A stretch of DNA of 64,000 bases from Candidatus Eisenbacteria bacterium RBG_16_71_46 (GTDB lineage: Bacteria; Eisenbacteria; RBG-16-71-46), in NCBI GenBank assembly GCA_001780165.1, contig MFFQ01000037.1:62001-126000 (forward strand), written 5' to 3'. Made by a program: the position numbers and the translations under genes. The notes below the pieces were generated by a model, which saw nothing but the letters and a program-made list of their open reading frames with translations, was not told the origin of the DNA and did no database searches. This document shows positions 32,312 to 42,434 of the stretch, one piece after another (the stretch's first letter is position 1; each line of letters begins with the position of its first letter).

Positions 32312-35193
32312 GGTAGGACCTGGCGCAAGGCGTCCCCGGTGTGCGATCCCCGGACGCGCGCCACCGCCTCGGGGGTCCCGGCCGCCACCAGCGCCCCGCC
32401 GCCGTCGCCGCCCTCGGGTCCGAGGTCGATCAGCCAGTCGGCACACTTGATGACGTCGAGATTGTGCTCGATGACCGCGACCGTGTTGCCGCGGTCCACG
32501 AGGGCCTGCAGCACGTCGAGCAGCACGCGGACGTCCTCGAAATGCAGTCCGGTGGTGGGCTCGTCGAGAATGTACAACGTCCGCCCGGTCGCGACGCGGG
32601 AAAGTTCGGTCGCCAGCTTGACCCGCTGGGCCTCGCCGCCGGAGAGCGTGGTCGCCGCCTGTCCGAGGTGGATGTAGCCGAGCCCGACGCCCTTCAGGGT
32701 CTCGAGCTTGCGGCGGATCGGCGGCACCGCGCCCAGGAACTCGAGCGCCTCCTCGACCGTCAGGTCGAGCACGTCGGCGATCGACCGGCCGCGGTACATC
32801 ACCTCGAGCGTCTCGCGGTTGTAGCGGCGGCCGTGGCACAGGTCGCAGCGCACGAAGACGTCGGGCAGGAAGTGCATCTCGATCTTGCGCAGGCCATCGC
32901 CCTGACAGGTCTCGCAGCGCCCCCCCTTGACGTTGAACGAGAAGCGGCCCGGCCCGTAACCGCGCGCCTTGGCCTCCGGGAGCTGCGCGAACAGGTCGCG
33001 GACGAACGAGAACGTGCCGGTATAGGTGGCGGGGTTCGAGCGCGGGGTGCGGCCGATCGGACTCTGGTCGATCGCCACCACCTTGTCCACCTGATCGACC
33101 CCGCGCAGCCCACGGTGCGGACCGGGCAGCGGTCCAGCGCCGCCGAAGTGGCGCTCCAGCGCGGCACGCAGGATGTCGTTCACCAGCGTGCTCTTGCCCG
33201 AACCGGAGACCCCCGTGACGCAGACCAGGGCGCCGAGCGGAATGGCCACGTCCAGATCACGCAGGTTGTGCGCGCGCGCCCCCAGGACCTCCAGCGCGCG
33301 CCCGTTGCCCGAGCGGCGCTTCCGCGGCACCGGGATCTCGCGATCCCCGCGGAGGTAGGCGCCGGTGAGCGAGTCGGCGTGATTCCGCACCTCCTCGGGA
33401 AGGCCCGCGGCGACCAGGCGTCCGCCGTGCCGGCCCGCCCCCGGGCCGAGGTCGACGAGATAGTCCGCGGCGTCCATGGTGTCGCGGTCGTGCTCGACCA
33501 CCACCACCGTGTTGCCGAGGTCGCGCAGCGTGCGCAGCGTGTCGAGCAGCCGGCGGTTGTCACGGTGGTGAAGCCCGATCGACGGCTCGTCCAGGATGTA
33601 GAGCACGCCGGTGAGCTGGGAGCCGATCTGGGTGGCCAGTCGGATGCGCTGCGCCTCCCCGCCGGCCAGCGACGCGGCCGGCCGGTCGAGCGTGAGGTAG
33701 CCGAGACCCACGTCCTCGAGGAAAGCCAGGCGGCCCGCGATCTCCTTGAGAATGGGAGCCGCGATCGTCGCCTGCGACCCCGCGAAGCGCAGCGCGGCCA
33801 GCGCGGTGCGCGCGGCGGCCACCGAGCGCGCCGTCCACCCGGAGATGTTCTCGCCGGCGATCCGGACCGCCAGGCTCTCGGCCCGCAGCCGCCGGCCTCC
33901 GCAATCCGGACACGGGGTCGGATTCATGAGGCTGGCGATCCAGCGCCGCACGCCGTCGCTCCCGGTCTGGCGGTAGCGGCGCTGGAGGTTCGGGATCACC
34001 CCTTCGAAGGTCGAGCGATGAATGAAGGCCGAGCCCTTGGCGGTGCGGAACTCGAAGCGCACTTCCTGGTCGCCCGAGCCGTGGAGGATGAGCCGCTGGA
34101 TCCGGGCCGGGAGCCGCTTCCAGGGCGTGCCGAGCGAGAAGTCGAACTTCTTCGCCAGCGCCTTGAGCGTGCCGCCCACCCAGGTGCCGCCGGCATCGCC
34201 CCACGCCGCCACCGCCCCCTCGCCGATGCTCTTCGAGGGATCGGGCACCACGCGCCCCGGGTCGACCTCCAGACGGGTGCCGATGCCGTCGCAGGTCCGG
34301 CAGGCGCCGTAGGGCGAGTTGAACGAGAAGCTGCGCGGCTCGAGCTGCTCGACGCTGGTGCCGCACTGGCCGCACGCGGCGCCCCGGCTCAGCGGCAGAT
34401 CCGCCTCGCCCTCGCGCGAGGCGATGACCAGTCCATCGGCGAGATTGAGCGCGGTCTCGACCGACTCCGCCAGCCGCGCGCGCGAGGCGTCCTCGACCGT
34501 CAGCCGGTCCACGACGACCTCGATGTCGTGACGCTTCTGCCGCGACAGCCGAGGCGGGTCGTCGAGCTCGATCCAGGCGCCGTCCACCCGGGCGCGCAGG
34601 TAGCCCTGGCGGCGCAGCGCCTCGAACTCCTTGCGATACTCGCCCTTGCGCCCGCGCACCATCGGGGCGAGCAGGACCAGTCTGGATCCGGGGTAGCGCG
34701 CGGTCAACAGGTCCACCATCTCCTGGACGCTCTGGCGCGCCATCCGGCTGCCGCAATTCGGGCAGTACTGCTCGCCGAGGCGCGCGAACAGCAGGCGCAG
34801 GTAGTCGTAGATCTCCGTGATCGTCGCCACCGTGGACCGGGGATTGGAGCCCGCGCCGCGCTGCTCGATCGCGATCGCCGGCGACAGGCCCTCGATCGCG
34901 TCGACCTCGGGCTTTTCCATCTGGCCGAGGAACTGGCGCGCGTAGGCCGACAGCGACTCGACGTAACGGCGCTGACCTTCCGCGTAGAGCGTGTCGAACG
35001 CGAGCGACGACTTGCCGGAGCCCGAGACTCCGGTGATCACGATCAGGCTCTGGCGCGGCAGCCGCAGCGTGAGGTTCTGCAGATTGTGCTCGCGCGCCCC
35101 GCGGATGACGATGTCGGACAGGCCGCGCGGCGAGGCCGCGGCCTGCGGGTCGGGGCGGAGCGGGCGCTTCAGGGTCTCGGTATGCGTCGCCAT
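32308..35193 (-). CDS. uvrA: Excinuclease ABC subunit A
   Basis: UvrA recognises DNA damage for nucleotide excision repair. At 961 residues it has normal length, two ABC modules each with Walker A (GVSGSGKSSLAFDTLYAEGQ and [15 protein letters not shown]), signature SLAGGEAQRIRLA and TLSGGEAQRVKLA, and zinc modules CPNCGSRM, CGQCG...CRTCDG, CPDCGGRR and CETCQGDG...CDLCHGRR. ATG at 35193 (MATHTETLKRP) is preferred over an upstream frame without a ribosome-binding site. It shares a four-base overlap with tdh, an unusual partner for a repair gene. Confidence 0.96.
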   Translation of the reverse strand: MATHTETLKRPLRPDPQAAASPRGLSDIVIRGAREHNLQNLTLRLPRQSLIVITGVSGSGKSSLAFDTLYAEGQRRYVESLSAYARQFLGQMEKPEVDAIEGLSPAIAIEQRGAGSNPRSTVATITEIYDYLRLLFARLGEQYCPNCGSRMARQSVQEMVDLLTARYPGSRLVLLAPMVRGRKGEYRKEFEALRRQGYLRARVDGAWIELDDPPRLSRQKRHDIEVVVDRLTVEDASRARLAESVETALNLADGLVIASREGEADLPLSRGAACGQCGTSVEQLEPRSFSFNSPYGACRTCDGIGTRLEVDPGRVVPDPSKSIGEGAVAAWGDAGGTWVGGTLKALAKKFDFSLGTPWKRLPARIQRLILHGSGDQEVRFEFRTAKGSAFIHRSTFEGVIPNLQRRYRQTGSDGVRRWIASLMNPTPCPDCGGRRLRAESLAVRIAGENISGWTARSVAAARTALAALRFAGSQATIAAPILKEIAGRLAFLEDVGLGYLTLDRPAASLAGGEAQRIRLATQIGSQLTGVLYILDEPSIGLHHRDNRRLLDTLRTLRDLGNTVVVVEHDRDTMDAADYLVDLGPGAGRHGGRLVAAGLPEEVRNHADSLTGAYLRGDREIPVPRKRRSGNGRALEVLGARAHNLRDLDVAIPLGALVCVTGVSGSGKSTLVNDILRAALERHFGGAGPLPGPHRGLRGVDQVDKVVAIDQSPIGRTPRSNPATYTGTFSFVRDLFAQLPEAKARGYGPGRFSFNVKGGRCETCQGDGLRKIEMHFLPDVFVRCDLCHGRRYNRETLEVMYRGRSIADVLDLTVEEALEFLGAVPPIRRKLETLKGVGLGYIHLGQAATTLSGGEAQRVKLATELSRVATGRTLYILDEPTTGLHFEDVRVLLDVLQALVDRGNTVAVIEHNLDVIKCADWLIDLGPEGGDGGGALVAAGTPEAVARVRGSHTGDALRQVLP

Positions 35194-35202
35194 CGGCAGG
35201 TG

Positions 35203-35208
35203 ACTATA
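35203..35208 (-). promoter_or_regulatory. Possible -10 box of uvrA
   Basis: TATAGT ends 9 bases before the uvrA ATG. A convincing -35 is lacking (TGCCGA at 18 bp). If used, the transcript would be almost leaderless. No LexA-type box was recognised. Confidence 0.25.
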
Positions 35209-35263
35209 GCAGGTCGCGAATCGGGGTCGGCACCGTCGCCGCGGATCGCGATCGGCGGCCGCG

Positions 35264-36544
35264 CTACTCCCAGCGCAGCGCCTCCACCGGGTCGAGGCGC
35301 GAGGCGCGCACCGCCGGGTAGAGCCCGAAGAACAACCCGACACCCACCGAGAAGAAGAACGCCACGATCACGGCCCACAGCGGCGTGTGGGCGGGCAGCT
35401 TGCTCAAGACCCGGACGAGCTGGGCCACACCCGCCCCGAGGCCGATGCCGATCAGACCCCCGATCCCGGTCAGGGCGGCCGCCTCGATCAGGAATTGCAG
35501 CAACACCGTCACCCGCCGGGCGCCCACCGCCTTGCGCAGCCCGATCTCGCGCGTGCGCTCGGTGACCGCCACCAGCATGATGTTCATCACCCCGATGCCC
35601 CCGACCAGCAGCGCGATCGAGGAGATGAGGATCATCACCATGTAGGTGGCGCCGGTGAGCTGATTGTAGAGATCCGCGAGCGCGTCTTCGGTGAACACCT
35701 CGAAGTTGCTGGGGGCGCCGGCGCGAAGGCCGCGCCGGCGGCGCAGCACCTCGATGATCTGGTCCACCGCGGCCCCGTTGCGCTCGGGCGAGACCGCCAC
35801 GGCGTTGAGGTAGCACTCGCCCCGCGCGGGAACGTAGAAGGGCGCGTTATCGGGCGGCGGGAAGTACTTGTCGAGCGTGGTGTAGGGAATCGTGACCAGC
35901 TCGTCGGGGTTGCCGAACAGACTCCGGCCCTTCGGTTCCAGCTCGCCGATCACCCGGAACGGGATGCCGTTGAGGTGCACCATGCGGCCGATCGGGTTTT
36001 CCCCGCGCACGAACAGGGCGTCACGGATGTCGCGGCCGATCACGATGACCTGGCTGCGGTGCTGCACCTCCTCGCTCGTGATGAAGCGCCCGATCCCGGG
36101 ATCGTAGACGTTGACCACCTGGATCTGCGGGTCCGAGCCGATGACCTGGAGCCCGCTGGAGCTGCGGCCGCGGTATTGGACGGTGGCGCCCTCGGTGAAG
36201 GCAATGATCGCGACCTCGGCCACGTCCGGGCACAGCCGCCGGATCGCCTCGGCATCCTCGGGGATGAAGGCGTGGCGGTGGCGCAGGCTATCGGGGAATC
36301 CGCCGACGTAGAACCCCGGCCTGAACTTGCGGATGTAGATGACGTGCGAGCCGAAAGAGGAGATCGAGGTCTTCACCGTCTGATTGAAGCCCTCGATGAT
36401 GCTCGCCATCGCCACCACCGTCGCCACCCCGACGACCACTCCAAGCGTGGTGAGCAACGAGCGCATGCGATGCGCCCGCAGGGATCCCCCCGACATGGCG
36501 AAGATGCTGCCGACCAGGCGCAACAACGGCGGGGCGGGTCTCAT
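35264..36544 (-). CDS. ABC transporter permease, MacB/FtsX type
   Basis: A 426-residue permease with the MacB plan: an N-terminal helix (about 31-52, SLLTTLGVVVGVATVVAMAS), a periplasmic MacB-PCD domain (about 55-300) and three C-terminal helices, including VGGIGVMNIMLVAVTERTREIGLRKAVGAR, the FtsX coupling helix region. It overlaps the second permease gene by four bases. Unlike MacB there is no fused ATPase; the ATPase is the separate gene at 37.9-38.6 kb. Because the operon encodes two different permeases and one ATPase, a heterodimeric membrane part is likely. Confidence 0.9.
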   Translation of the reverse strand: MRPAPPLLRLVGSIFAMSGGSLRAHRMRSLLTTLGVVVGVATVVAMASIIEGFNQTVKTSISSFGSHVIYIRKFRPGFYVGGFPDSLRHRHAFIPEDAEAIRRLCPDVAEVAIIAFTEGATVQYRGRSSSGLQVIGSDPQIQVVNVYDPGIGRFITSEEVQHRSQVIVIGRDIRDALFVRGENPIGRMVHLNGIPFRVIGELEPKGRSLFGNPDELVTIPYTTLDKYFPPPDNAPFYVPARGECYLNAVAVSPERNGAAVDQIIEVLRRRRGLRAGAPSNFEVFTEDALADLYNQLTGATYMVMILISSIALLVGGIGVMNIMLVAVTERTREIGLRKAVGARRVTVLLQFLIEAAALTGIGGLIGIGLGAGVAQLVRVLSKLPAHTPLWAVIVAFFFSVGVGLFFGLYPAVRASRLDPVEALRWE

Positions 36545-37758
36545 TCGTAGCGCAAGGCCTCGATCGGATCCTGCCGCGCCGCACGCACCGCGGGATACGC
36601 TCCGAAGAAGATCCCGACCAGGCTCGAGGACACCAACCCGAGCGCGACCGCCTCCGGACTGACGTAGACCGGCAGCGGCGTGAGCAGCCCCAGGACCAAG
36701 GCGATGAAACCGCCCAGCGCCAGCCCGATGAGCCCGCCGACGGCGGAAAGGGTGATCGCCTCGATCAGGAACTGGGTCCGGATGTCACGGCGCCGGGCCC
36801 CGAGCGCCTTGCGCACCCCGATCTCTCGCGTGCGCTCGGTCACCGACACCAGCATGATGTTCATGATGACGATCCCACCCACGACCAGCGAGATGGCCGA
36901 GACTCCGATGATGACGATGAAGATCGCGCCCGAGAGGTTCTTCCACAGGTCGAGCACCATGTCGGGTGTGACGATCTCGAAGTCGTCGGGCTCGCCCGGG
37001 CGCACGTGCCGCTTCGCGCGCAGGATCGCCCGCGCCTCGTCCTGGGCCTGGTTGAAGCTCTCCTGCCCGCGGCTGCGAACGTTGATCTCGACGCTCCGAT
37101 TGCGGCCGTACATCTGCTCGAAGATGGAGAACGGCACCAGCACGTAGAGGTCCTGGCTCGCGCCGAATGCCGATCCCTTGCGCTCGCCGACCCCGACCAC
37201 CACCATCTTCAGGCTTCCCACTCGCACTTCCCCGCCGACGGGATCCAGGCTCTGGAACATCTGCTCAGCGACTTCCGCCCCGAGCACGCAGACCGCGGCA
37301 CGGCCGCGCTCGTCCGCTTCGCCGATCGGCCGGCCGTGGCCGATCGGCAGGTCGTTTACCAGCATGTAGTCGGGTTCGACGCCGCGCACCGTGACGCGCT
37401 GGAGGGACCGCGAGCGCCGCCGCACCGTGGCGCCGGCGGTGAGCTGCGCCACCGCGGCCTCGACGTGCGCGCCGGAGCGCGCGATCGCCGCGGCATCCTC
37501 GGAGCTGAGATCGCGGCGCTTGCCACGTTCACGGAACGTATCGTTGTCGAACACGATGCCGTACTTGTCGATGCTGAACACATTCGAGCCGGAAGCCGTC
37601 AGCTGGTTCGTGACGTACTGATTGAGTCCCTGGACCAGCGAGACCACGGCGATCACCGAGGCGACCCCGATGATCACGCCGAGCAGGGTGAGCGTCGACC
37701 GCAGCTTGTTGGCGCGAAGCGCCTGCAGGGCGATGCCGACACTTTCACGAACGTTCAT
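36541..37758 (-). CDS. ABC transporter permease, MacB/FtsX type
   Basis: A 405-residue permease with the same architecture as its downstream neighbour: helix at about 21-43 (TLTLLGVIIGVASVIAVVSL), periplasmic MacB-type domain, then VVGGIVIMNIMLVSVTERTREIGVRKALGARRRD and two more helices. The sequence differs from the neighbour, so this is an old duplication rather than a recent one. ATG at 37758. A 140-base GC-rich spacer with hairpins (for example GCCGGC-CGA-GCCGGC) separates it from the ATPase gene. Confidence 0.9.
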   Translation of the reverse strand: MNVRESVGIALQALRANKLRSTLTLLGVIIGVASVIAVVSLVQGLNQYVTNQLTASGSNVFSIDKYGIVFDNDTFRERGKRRDLSSEDAAAIARSGAHVEAAVAQLTAGATVRRRSRSLQRVTVRGVEPDYMLVNDLPIGHGRPIGEADERGRAAVCVLGAEVAEQMFQSLDPVGGEVRVGSLKMVVVGVGERKGSAFGASQDLYVLVPFSIFEQMYGRNRSVEINVRSRGQESFNQAQDEARAILRAKRHVRPGEPDDFEIVTPDMVLDLWKNLSGAIFIVIIGVSAISLVVGGIVIMNIMLVSVTERTREIGVRKALGARRRDIRTQFLIEAITLSAVGGLIGLALGGFIALVLGLLTPLPVYVSPEAVALGLVSSSLVGIFFGAYPAVRAARQDPIEALRYE

Positions 37759-37898
37759 GACCGCCTACCCGTCACGCGGCGCCCCGATCCCGCGGCGGCG
37801 CGCACTGCCCCCATCGAGCCGCGCCACCGGGCTCGCGGCGGCCGGCCCTGCGCCGCCTGGCCGCCCCGCGCCGGCCGAGCCGGCGGCCTCGCCAGGGA

Positions 37899-38600
<702 letters not shown>

Positions 38601-38606
38601 GTCCGG

Positions 38607-39893
38607 CTACTTCTTCCCGCCCGCGGCAGCGGATTCGGCCTTGACCTTGGTCCCGGGCTTGAGCTCGCGGAGCTTCTTGTAGGGGCCGGAGACGATGCTC
38701 TCGCCCTTCTTGAGATCACCGAAGACCTCGCTCATGGTCTCGCTCGCGATTCCGGTGCGCACCGGCACGAAAGTCGCAGCGCCGTCACGCACGATGAAGA
38801 CCCCGGTGATCTCCTTGTCCTTGCGGCCGGTGGTGTCGTCCTCGGCGGCGGCCGCCGCGCTCCGCGTCCCCTTGCGCGGCGCACGGTCCTTGCGGCTCGC
38901 GCGCTCGAGCTCGCGCTCGGTGCGGACCACCACCGCCTGGATCGGCACCGCCAGGGTGTTGGGGTGGCTCGCGGTTTCGATCTCGACGTCGGCGGTCATG
39001 CCGGGCCGGATCGCCGGAACCTTGGCGTCGAACACCACCTTGACCTCGAAATTGGTCTGACCTTCCACCGAGGAGGTGCCGCTGCGCTTCGCCGTGTTGC
39101 CGATCTCGGTGACGGTTCCGGGGAACGAGGTGTCGGGGAGCGCGTCCACCGTGATCTTGGCCTTCTGTCCCAGCCGCATGTCCACGACGTCGGTCTCGTC
39201 CACGTCGGCACGGACCAGCATGCGCGAGAGATCCGAGACCACCAGGATCTGCGTGCCGGGGTTGTTCATCGTTCCGGTGATGACGATCTCGCCCTGCTCG
39301 ACGTTGAGCGCGCTCACGATGCCGTCGAACGGCGCCTCGAAGCGGGTCTTGGACAGGTTGTCGGCGGCCGCCCTGAGGGAGGCGTCGGACCGCGAGACCT
39401 CCTCGCGCGCGGTGACCACCGCCACCCGGGCCGATTCGTGGGTGCTGGTGGCCTGATCCCACTCGGCTTGCGACAGGAGCTTGTCCCCGAACAGCTGCCG
39501 CTGCCGCTCGTAGTTGGCCTCCACCACCTTGAGCGAGGCCTCCGCCTCGCGCAGACGGGCGCGCGCGGTGGCCGCCGCCGCCTGGGACTGCGCGTGGGCG
39601 CTGCGGTACTGCGTGTCGTCGATCTGCAGCATGAGCTGCCCCTTGCGCACCGCGTCCCCCTCCTTGACCAGCAGGCGAACGACCTTGCCCGGGATGTCGG
39701 CGCTGATCTTGACCTGCGTGCGCGGCTCGATCCTGCCCGGGGCGCGCACCCGCGACGTGACGTCCTCCTGGCGGACGAGGGCGAGCTGGACCGCGACGGT
39801 GTTGCCCGCGCCGCGGCGTGCCACGGTGACACCGACCAGCAGGATGACGAACACCGCCGCGAGCCCGATCCAGATCCACTTGCGGTTCTTCAT
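38607..39893 (-). CDS. Periplasmic adaptor (membrane fusion) protein of an efflux system, MacA type
   Basis: A 428-residue adaptor linking an inner-membrane transporter to TolC. One N-terminal transmembrane helix (about 7-25), a beta-barrel/lipoyl part starting RVRAPGRIEPRTQVKISADI and split around a helical hairpin (about 80-190, rich in alanine and charged residues), then FEAPFDGIVSALNVEQGEIV. The C-terminal membrane-proximal region has a charged insert (RASRKDRAPRKGTRSAAAAA) that is unusually basic. ATG at 39893, 22 bases after tolC. Confidence 0.92.
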   Translation of the reverse strand: MKNRKWIWIGLAAVFVILLVGVTVARRGAGNTVAVQLALVRQEDVTSRVRAPGRIEPRTQVKISADIPGKVVRLLVKEGDAVRKGQLMLQIDDTQYRSAHAQSQAAAATARARLREAEASLKVVEANYERQRQLFGDKLLSQAEWDQATSTHESARVAVVTAREEVSRSDASLRAAADNLSKTRFEAPFDGIVSALNVEQGEIVITGTMNNPGTQILVVSDLSRMLVRADVDETDVVDMRLGQKAKITVDALPDTSFPGTVTEIGNTAKRSGTSSVEGQTNFEVKVVFDAKVPAIRPGMTADVEIETASHPNTLAVPIQAVVVRTERELERASRKDRAPRKGTRSAAAAAEDDTTGRKDKEITGVFIVRDGAATFVPVRTGIASETMSEVFGDLKKGESIVSGPYKKLRELKPGTKVKAESAAAGGKK

Positions 39894-39915
39894 GGCCGCC
39901 TCGCGTTCATGGAGC

Positions 39916-41289
39916 TCACCGCCCGCCCCGTACCCGCTCGATCGCCGCCTCGGCCACGCGGATGCTCGCCAGCGCGGTCACCGCGTCGCTCTGCGCGCGC
40001 TGGAGCTGCACCTGGGCATCGATCAGGTCGAGGATCGTGGACGACCCGACGTTGTACTTCTGCTGGGTGAGCTTGAGGTTCTCGGTGGCGAAGGCGAGGG
40101 CCCGCGCCGCGACCCGCTGGCTCTCGATCGTCTGGCGGTAGGTCAGCAGGGTCTGACGCACCCCGCTCTCCAGGTTGCGGCGCAGCCGATCGTACGCGGC
40201 CTCGGCGCGAATGCGCTGGGCGCGGGCCCCGGCGATGCGGCCGTCGGTGGCCAGGCCGTCGAAGATGTTCCAGTTGAGCGCGATCGAGGCGCTGTACCAG
40301 AGATCGCTCTCGTTGCGCCCGCTGGTCTCGAGCGGGCTCGGTAGCGCGACCCCGTTAGTGTCATAGGTCGTCACCTTGAAACTGGTGGTGGGCTGATACG
40401 TCGCGCCGGCCGAGAGCGTCAGGTACGGAAAGCGCTGCCAGGCCGCGGCCTGCACGTTCGCCTTGGCGGAGCTCAACTGAGCCTCGGCGGCCTTGAGATC
40501 GGGCCGATTGCGCTCCGCCTCCGCCAACAGTTCGCTCTCGTCGTAGTCCTGCGCCTCGGTGGTCAGGACCGTGTCCACTTGTCCCATCTCGGTCTCGGCG
40601 ATGCCGAGGACGGTGGCGAGGACGATGCGCTGCACGGTGACGTTCTGGTAGCTGGTGAGCGAGTCGAGCTCGCTTTGCGCGGTGGCGACCTGCGCCTTGA
40701 GCAGGTCGGCCCGTGACACCGACCCCACCTCGAACAGCGCCCGCACCCGGCGCTCGTCGTCGCGCGACAGGCGCAGCGCGCCGCTCGAGACCTCGGCGAG
40801 CTTGATCGACTTGACCACTTCGTAGAACTGCTGGCGGGTGTTGAACACGATGTCGTTGCGGGAAGCGTCGCGGCTGAGCTTGGCCGCCTTGAGCGCGGTA
40901 CGCGCGGCGGACAGCCCCGACAGCGAGGACAGATTGAGGACCGACCAACTGGCGCTCAGGGACGGTCGCGTCGAGAACGTCTCCTGATCGCTGCGGTCCG
41001 TCGGGAACACCACGGTTCCGAACACCTGGGTACCGGCGTTCTTCTTCTGCCAGTTGCCGCCGCGCGAAGCGGTGCCGGAGAGGCTCGGCAGCACCCCCGA
41101 GTAGGCCCCGTAAAGTCCGCCGCGAGCGTCATCCAGACCCGCCTCGGCGTTGCGCGCTTCGGTGCTGTTCCGGAGCGCCAGCTCCACCGCCCGATCCACG
41201 GTGAGGGTCTGGGCGTGGGCGGCCCCCCACACGAGCGACATGATCGCCGCGAGCGTTGCCCCGGCGATCCTAGGCCCGATCCTCGTCAT
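39916..41289 (-). CDS. TolC family outer membrane efflux protein
   Basis: A 457-residue protein with an N-terminal signal peptide ending around AAHAQ (residue 27) and two TolC repeats rich in long helices (ALRNSTEARNAEAGLDDARG; YNVGSSTILDLIDAQVQLQR). It should form the outer-membrane channel-tunnel. ATG at 41289 is preceded by GGGAGGA. It is the first gene of the efflux operon; upstream lies a CCGGGG/CCCCGG hairpin (41320-41337). Confidence 0.93.
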   Translation of the reverse strand: MTRIGPRIAGATLAAIMSLVWGAAHAQTLTVDRAVELALRNSTEARNAEAGLDDARGGLYGAYSGVLPSLSGTASRGGNWQKKNAGTQVFGTVVFPTDRSDQETFSTRPSLSASWSVLNLSSLSGLSAARTALKAAKLSRDASRNDIVFNTRQQFYEVVKSIKLAEVSSGALRLSRDDERRVRALFEVGSVSRADLLKAQVATAQSELDSLTSYQNVTVQRIVLATVLGIAETEMGQVDTVLTTEAQDYDESELLAEAERNRPDLKAAEAQLSSAKANVQAAAWQRFPYLTLSAGATYQPTTSFKVTTYDTNGVALPSPLETSGRNESDLWYSASIALNWNIFDGLATDGRIAGARAQRIRAEAAYDRLRRNLESGVRQTLLTYRQTIESQRVAARALAFATENLKLTQQKYNVGSSTILDLIDAQVQLQRAQSDAVTALASIRVAEAAIERVRGGR

Positions 41290-41376
41290 TCCGTTCCTCC
41301 CCCGCTCGCCCGGGGTGGACTCCCCGGACGTGCGTTATCCTACGTGGGTTCAAGACTCGGGGTTTCAGCCTGCCGC

Positions 41377-42141
41377 TCATGCGGCGGGCGAGAACAGCGC
41401 CGCGAGCGCGGCCGAAAGCAGCACCAGCACCAGGTAGAGTCCGCCCAACACCCAGGCGGTCGACTTGCGCGCCGCGCCCGAGAGCTCCGATGCGCCGATG
41501 ATCCCGACGACCAGGTACCAGATGGACAGCGGCCCCAAGGCGTCGAGCACCACGCCGAGGGCGGTGAGCAGCTTCGTGGGGGTTTCGGTGATCGGCAACA
41601 GGATGCCGAAGCCGATGTGCACCCCCTGCAGACTTCCCTTCACCCATCCCAACGCCAGGGTGAGAAGGAACCCCGGCAGGCTGATGAGGCTCGACCAGGC
41701 CGCGATTTCGAGCGCAAGGCGGTAGCGCAGGTTCGTGCCCAGCACGAAGCCCACGCCGAACCACACGGCGAGGGCGACCACCAGGGTGAAGATCGGCAGC
41801 AGGATGACCTGTTGTCCGACGATGATGCCGAGACCGGCAGGGCCCTCGAAGAACTGCTCCAGGCTGTCGAGCTGCGCCGCCGGCATCTGGCCCGAATCCA
41901 CGTTGCGCTGCCACGCCTCGACCATCGTCGGGAGCAGGATGTGCTTGTAGGAAAGCGCCCATCCCACGGCGGTGACGAGCACGACCACCAGCAGTGGGAA
42001 CCACCACTGGGCTCGCTCGCGCAGGCCCGTCCAGGCCGAGGCGGGGCGGGCGAAGACCGCGACCGTGCGCTGCAGCAACGACATTCCGTCTTCGACAGCG
42101 GCGCCGGAAGCCTCGGGGACGCCCTCGCTGGGATCGCTCAT
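41377..42141 (-). CDS. Yip1 family membrane protein
   Basis: A 254-residue membrane protein of the YIP1 superfamily: a cytosolic N-terminus with LLQRTVAVFARPASAWTGLR, the motif that typically precedes the first helix (about 48-65), then four more helices (about 108-134, 146-164, 192-214, 230-250). Bacterial members are common in FCB-group genomes and have no defined function. A promoter is visible at 42189-42217. It ends 87 bases before tolC and may be co-transcribed with the efflux genes. Confidence 0.75.
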   Translation of the reverse strand: MSDPSEGVPEASGAAVEDGMSLLQRTVAVFARPASAWTGLRERAQWWFPLLVVVLVTAVGWALSYKHILLPTMVEAWQRNVDSGQMPAAQLDSLEQFFEGPAGLGIIVGQQVILLPIFTLVVALAVWFGVGFVLGTNLRYRLALEIAAWSSLISLPGFLLTLALGWVKGSLQGVHIGFGILLPITETPTKLLTALGVVLDALGPLSIWYLVVGIIGASELSGAARKSTAWVLGGLYLVLVLLSAALAALFSPAA

Positions 42142-42188
42142 GAACGACTCCTGAGTAGGGGAAGACCCGGAATCACACTCACCGCCGA

Positions 42189-42217
42189 AGAGTAGGGACT
42201 CCGGCGGGGAGGGTCAA
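42189..42217 (-). promoter_or_regulatory. Candidate promoter of the Yip1-family gene
   Basis: TTGACC (42217-42212), 17 bp spacer, TACTCT (42194-42189); the ATG follows about 40 bases downstream of the expected start of transcription. Confidence 0.4.
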
Positions 42218-42385
42218 TCGCCCCGCTACCGGCGCGGGAAAACCATCCCCGGGCGCGGCGGCCCGCGCACGGCCGTCAGGGCTCCGGCACGGGATCGCCA
42301 CGGCGGAGAACCCCCGGGAGCGCGGGGCGCCAGATCCTCGCCGGGCCGCGACCGACGGCCGAACCCCTTGCAACCGCTCATGCCG

Positions 42386-42423
42386 GCGCCCGCGCGAGCC
42401 CGGGAGTGGGCCGGCGCGGGCGC
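42386..42423 (-). terminator. Stem-loop after tonB
   Basis: GCGCCCGCGC (42386-42395) and GCGCGGGCGC (42414-42423) pair perfectly over 10 bp with a smaller inner GCCC/GGGC stem. It begins 11 bases beyond the tonB stop. The rest of the 42218-42434 gap is GC-rich with further small inverted repeats and no gene. Confidence 0.6.
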
Positions 42424-42434
42424 GGGGAGCCGGA

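Noticed and set aside
32341..35565. 1074-codon plus-strand frame
   Set aside because: Antisense shadow of uvrA, whose motifs are complete on the minus strand.
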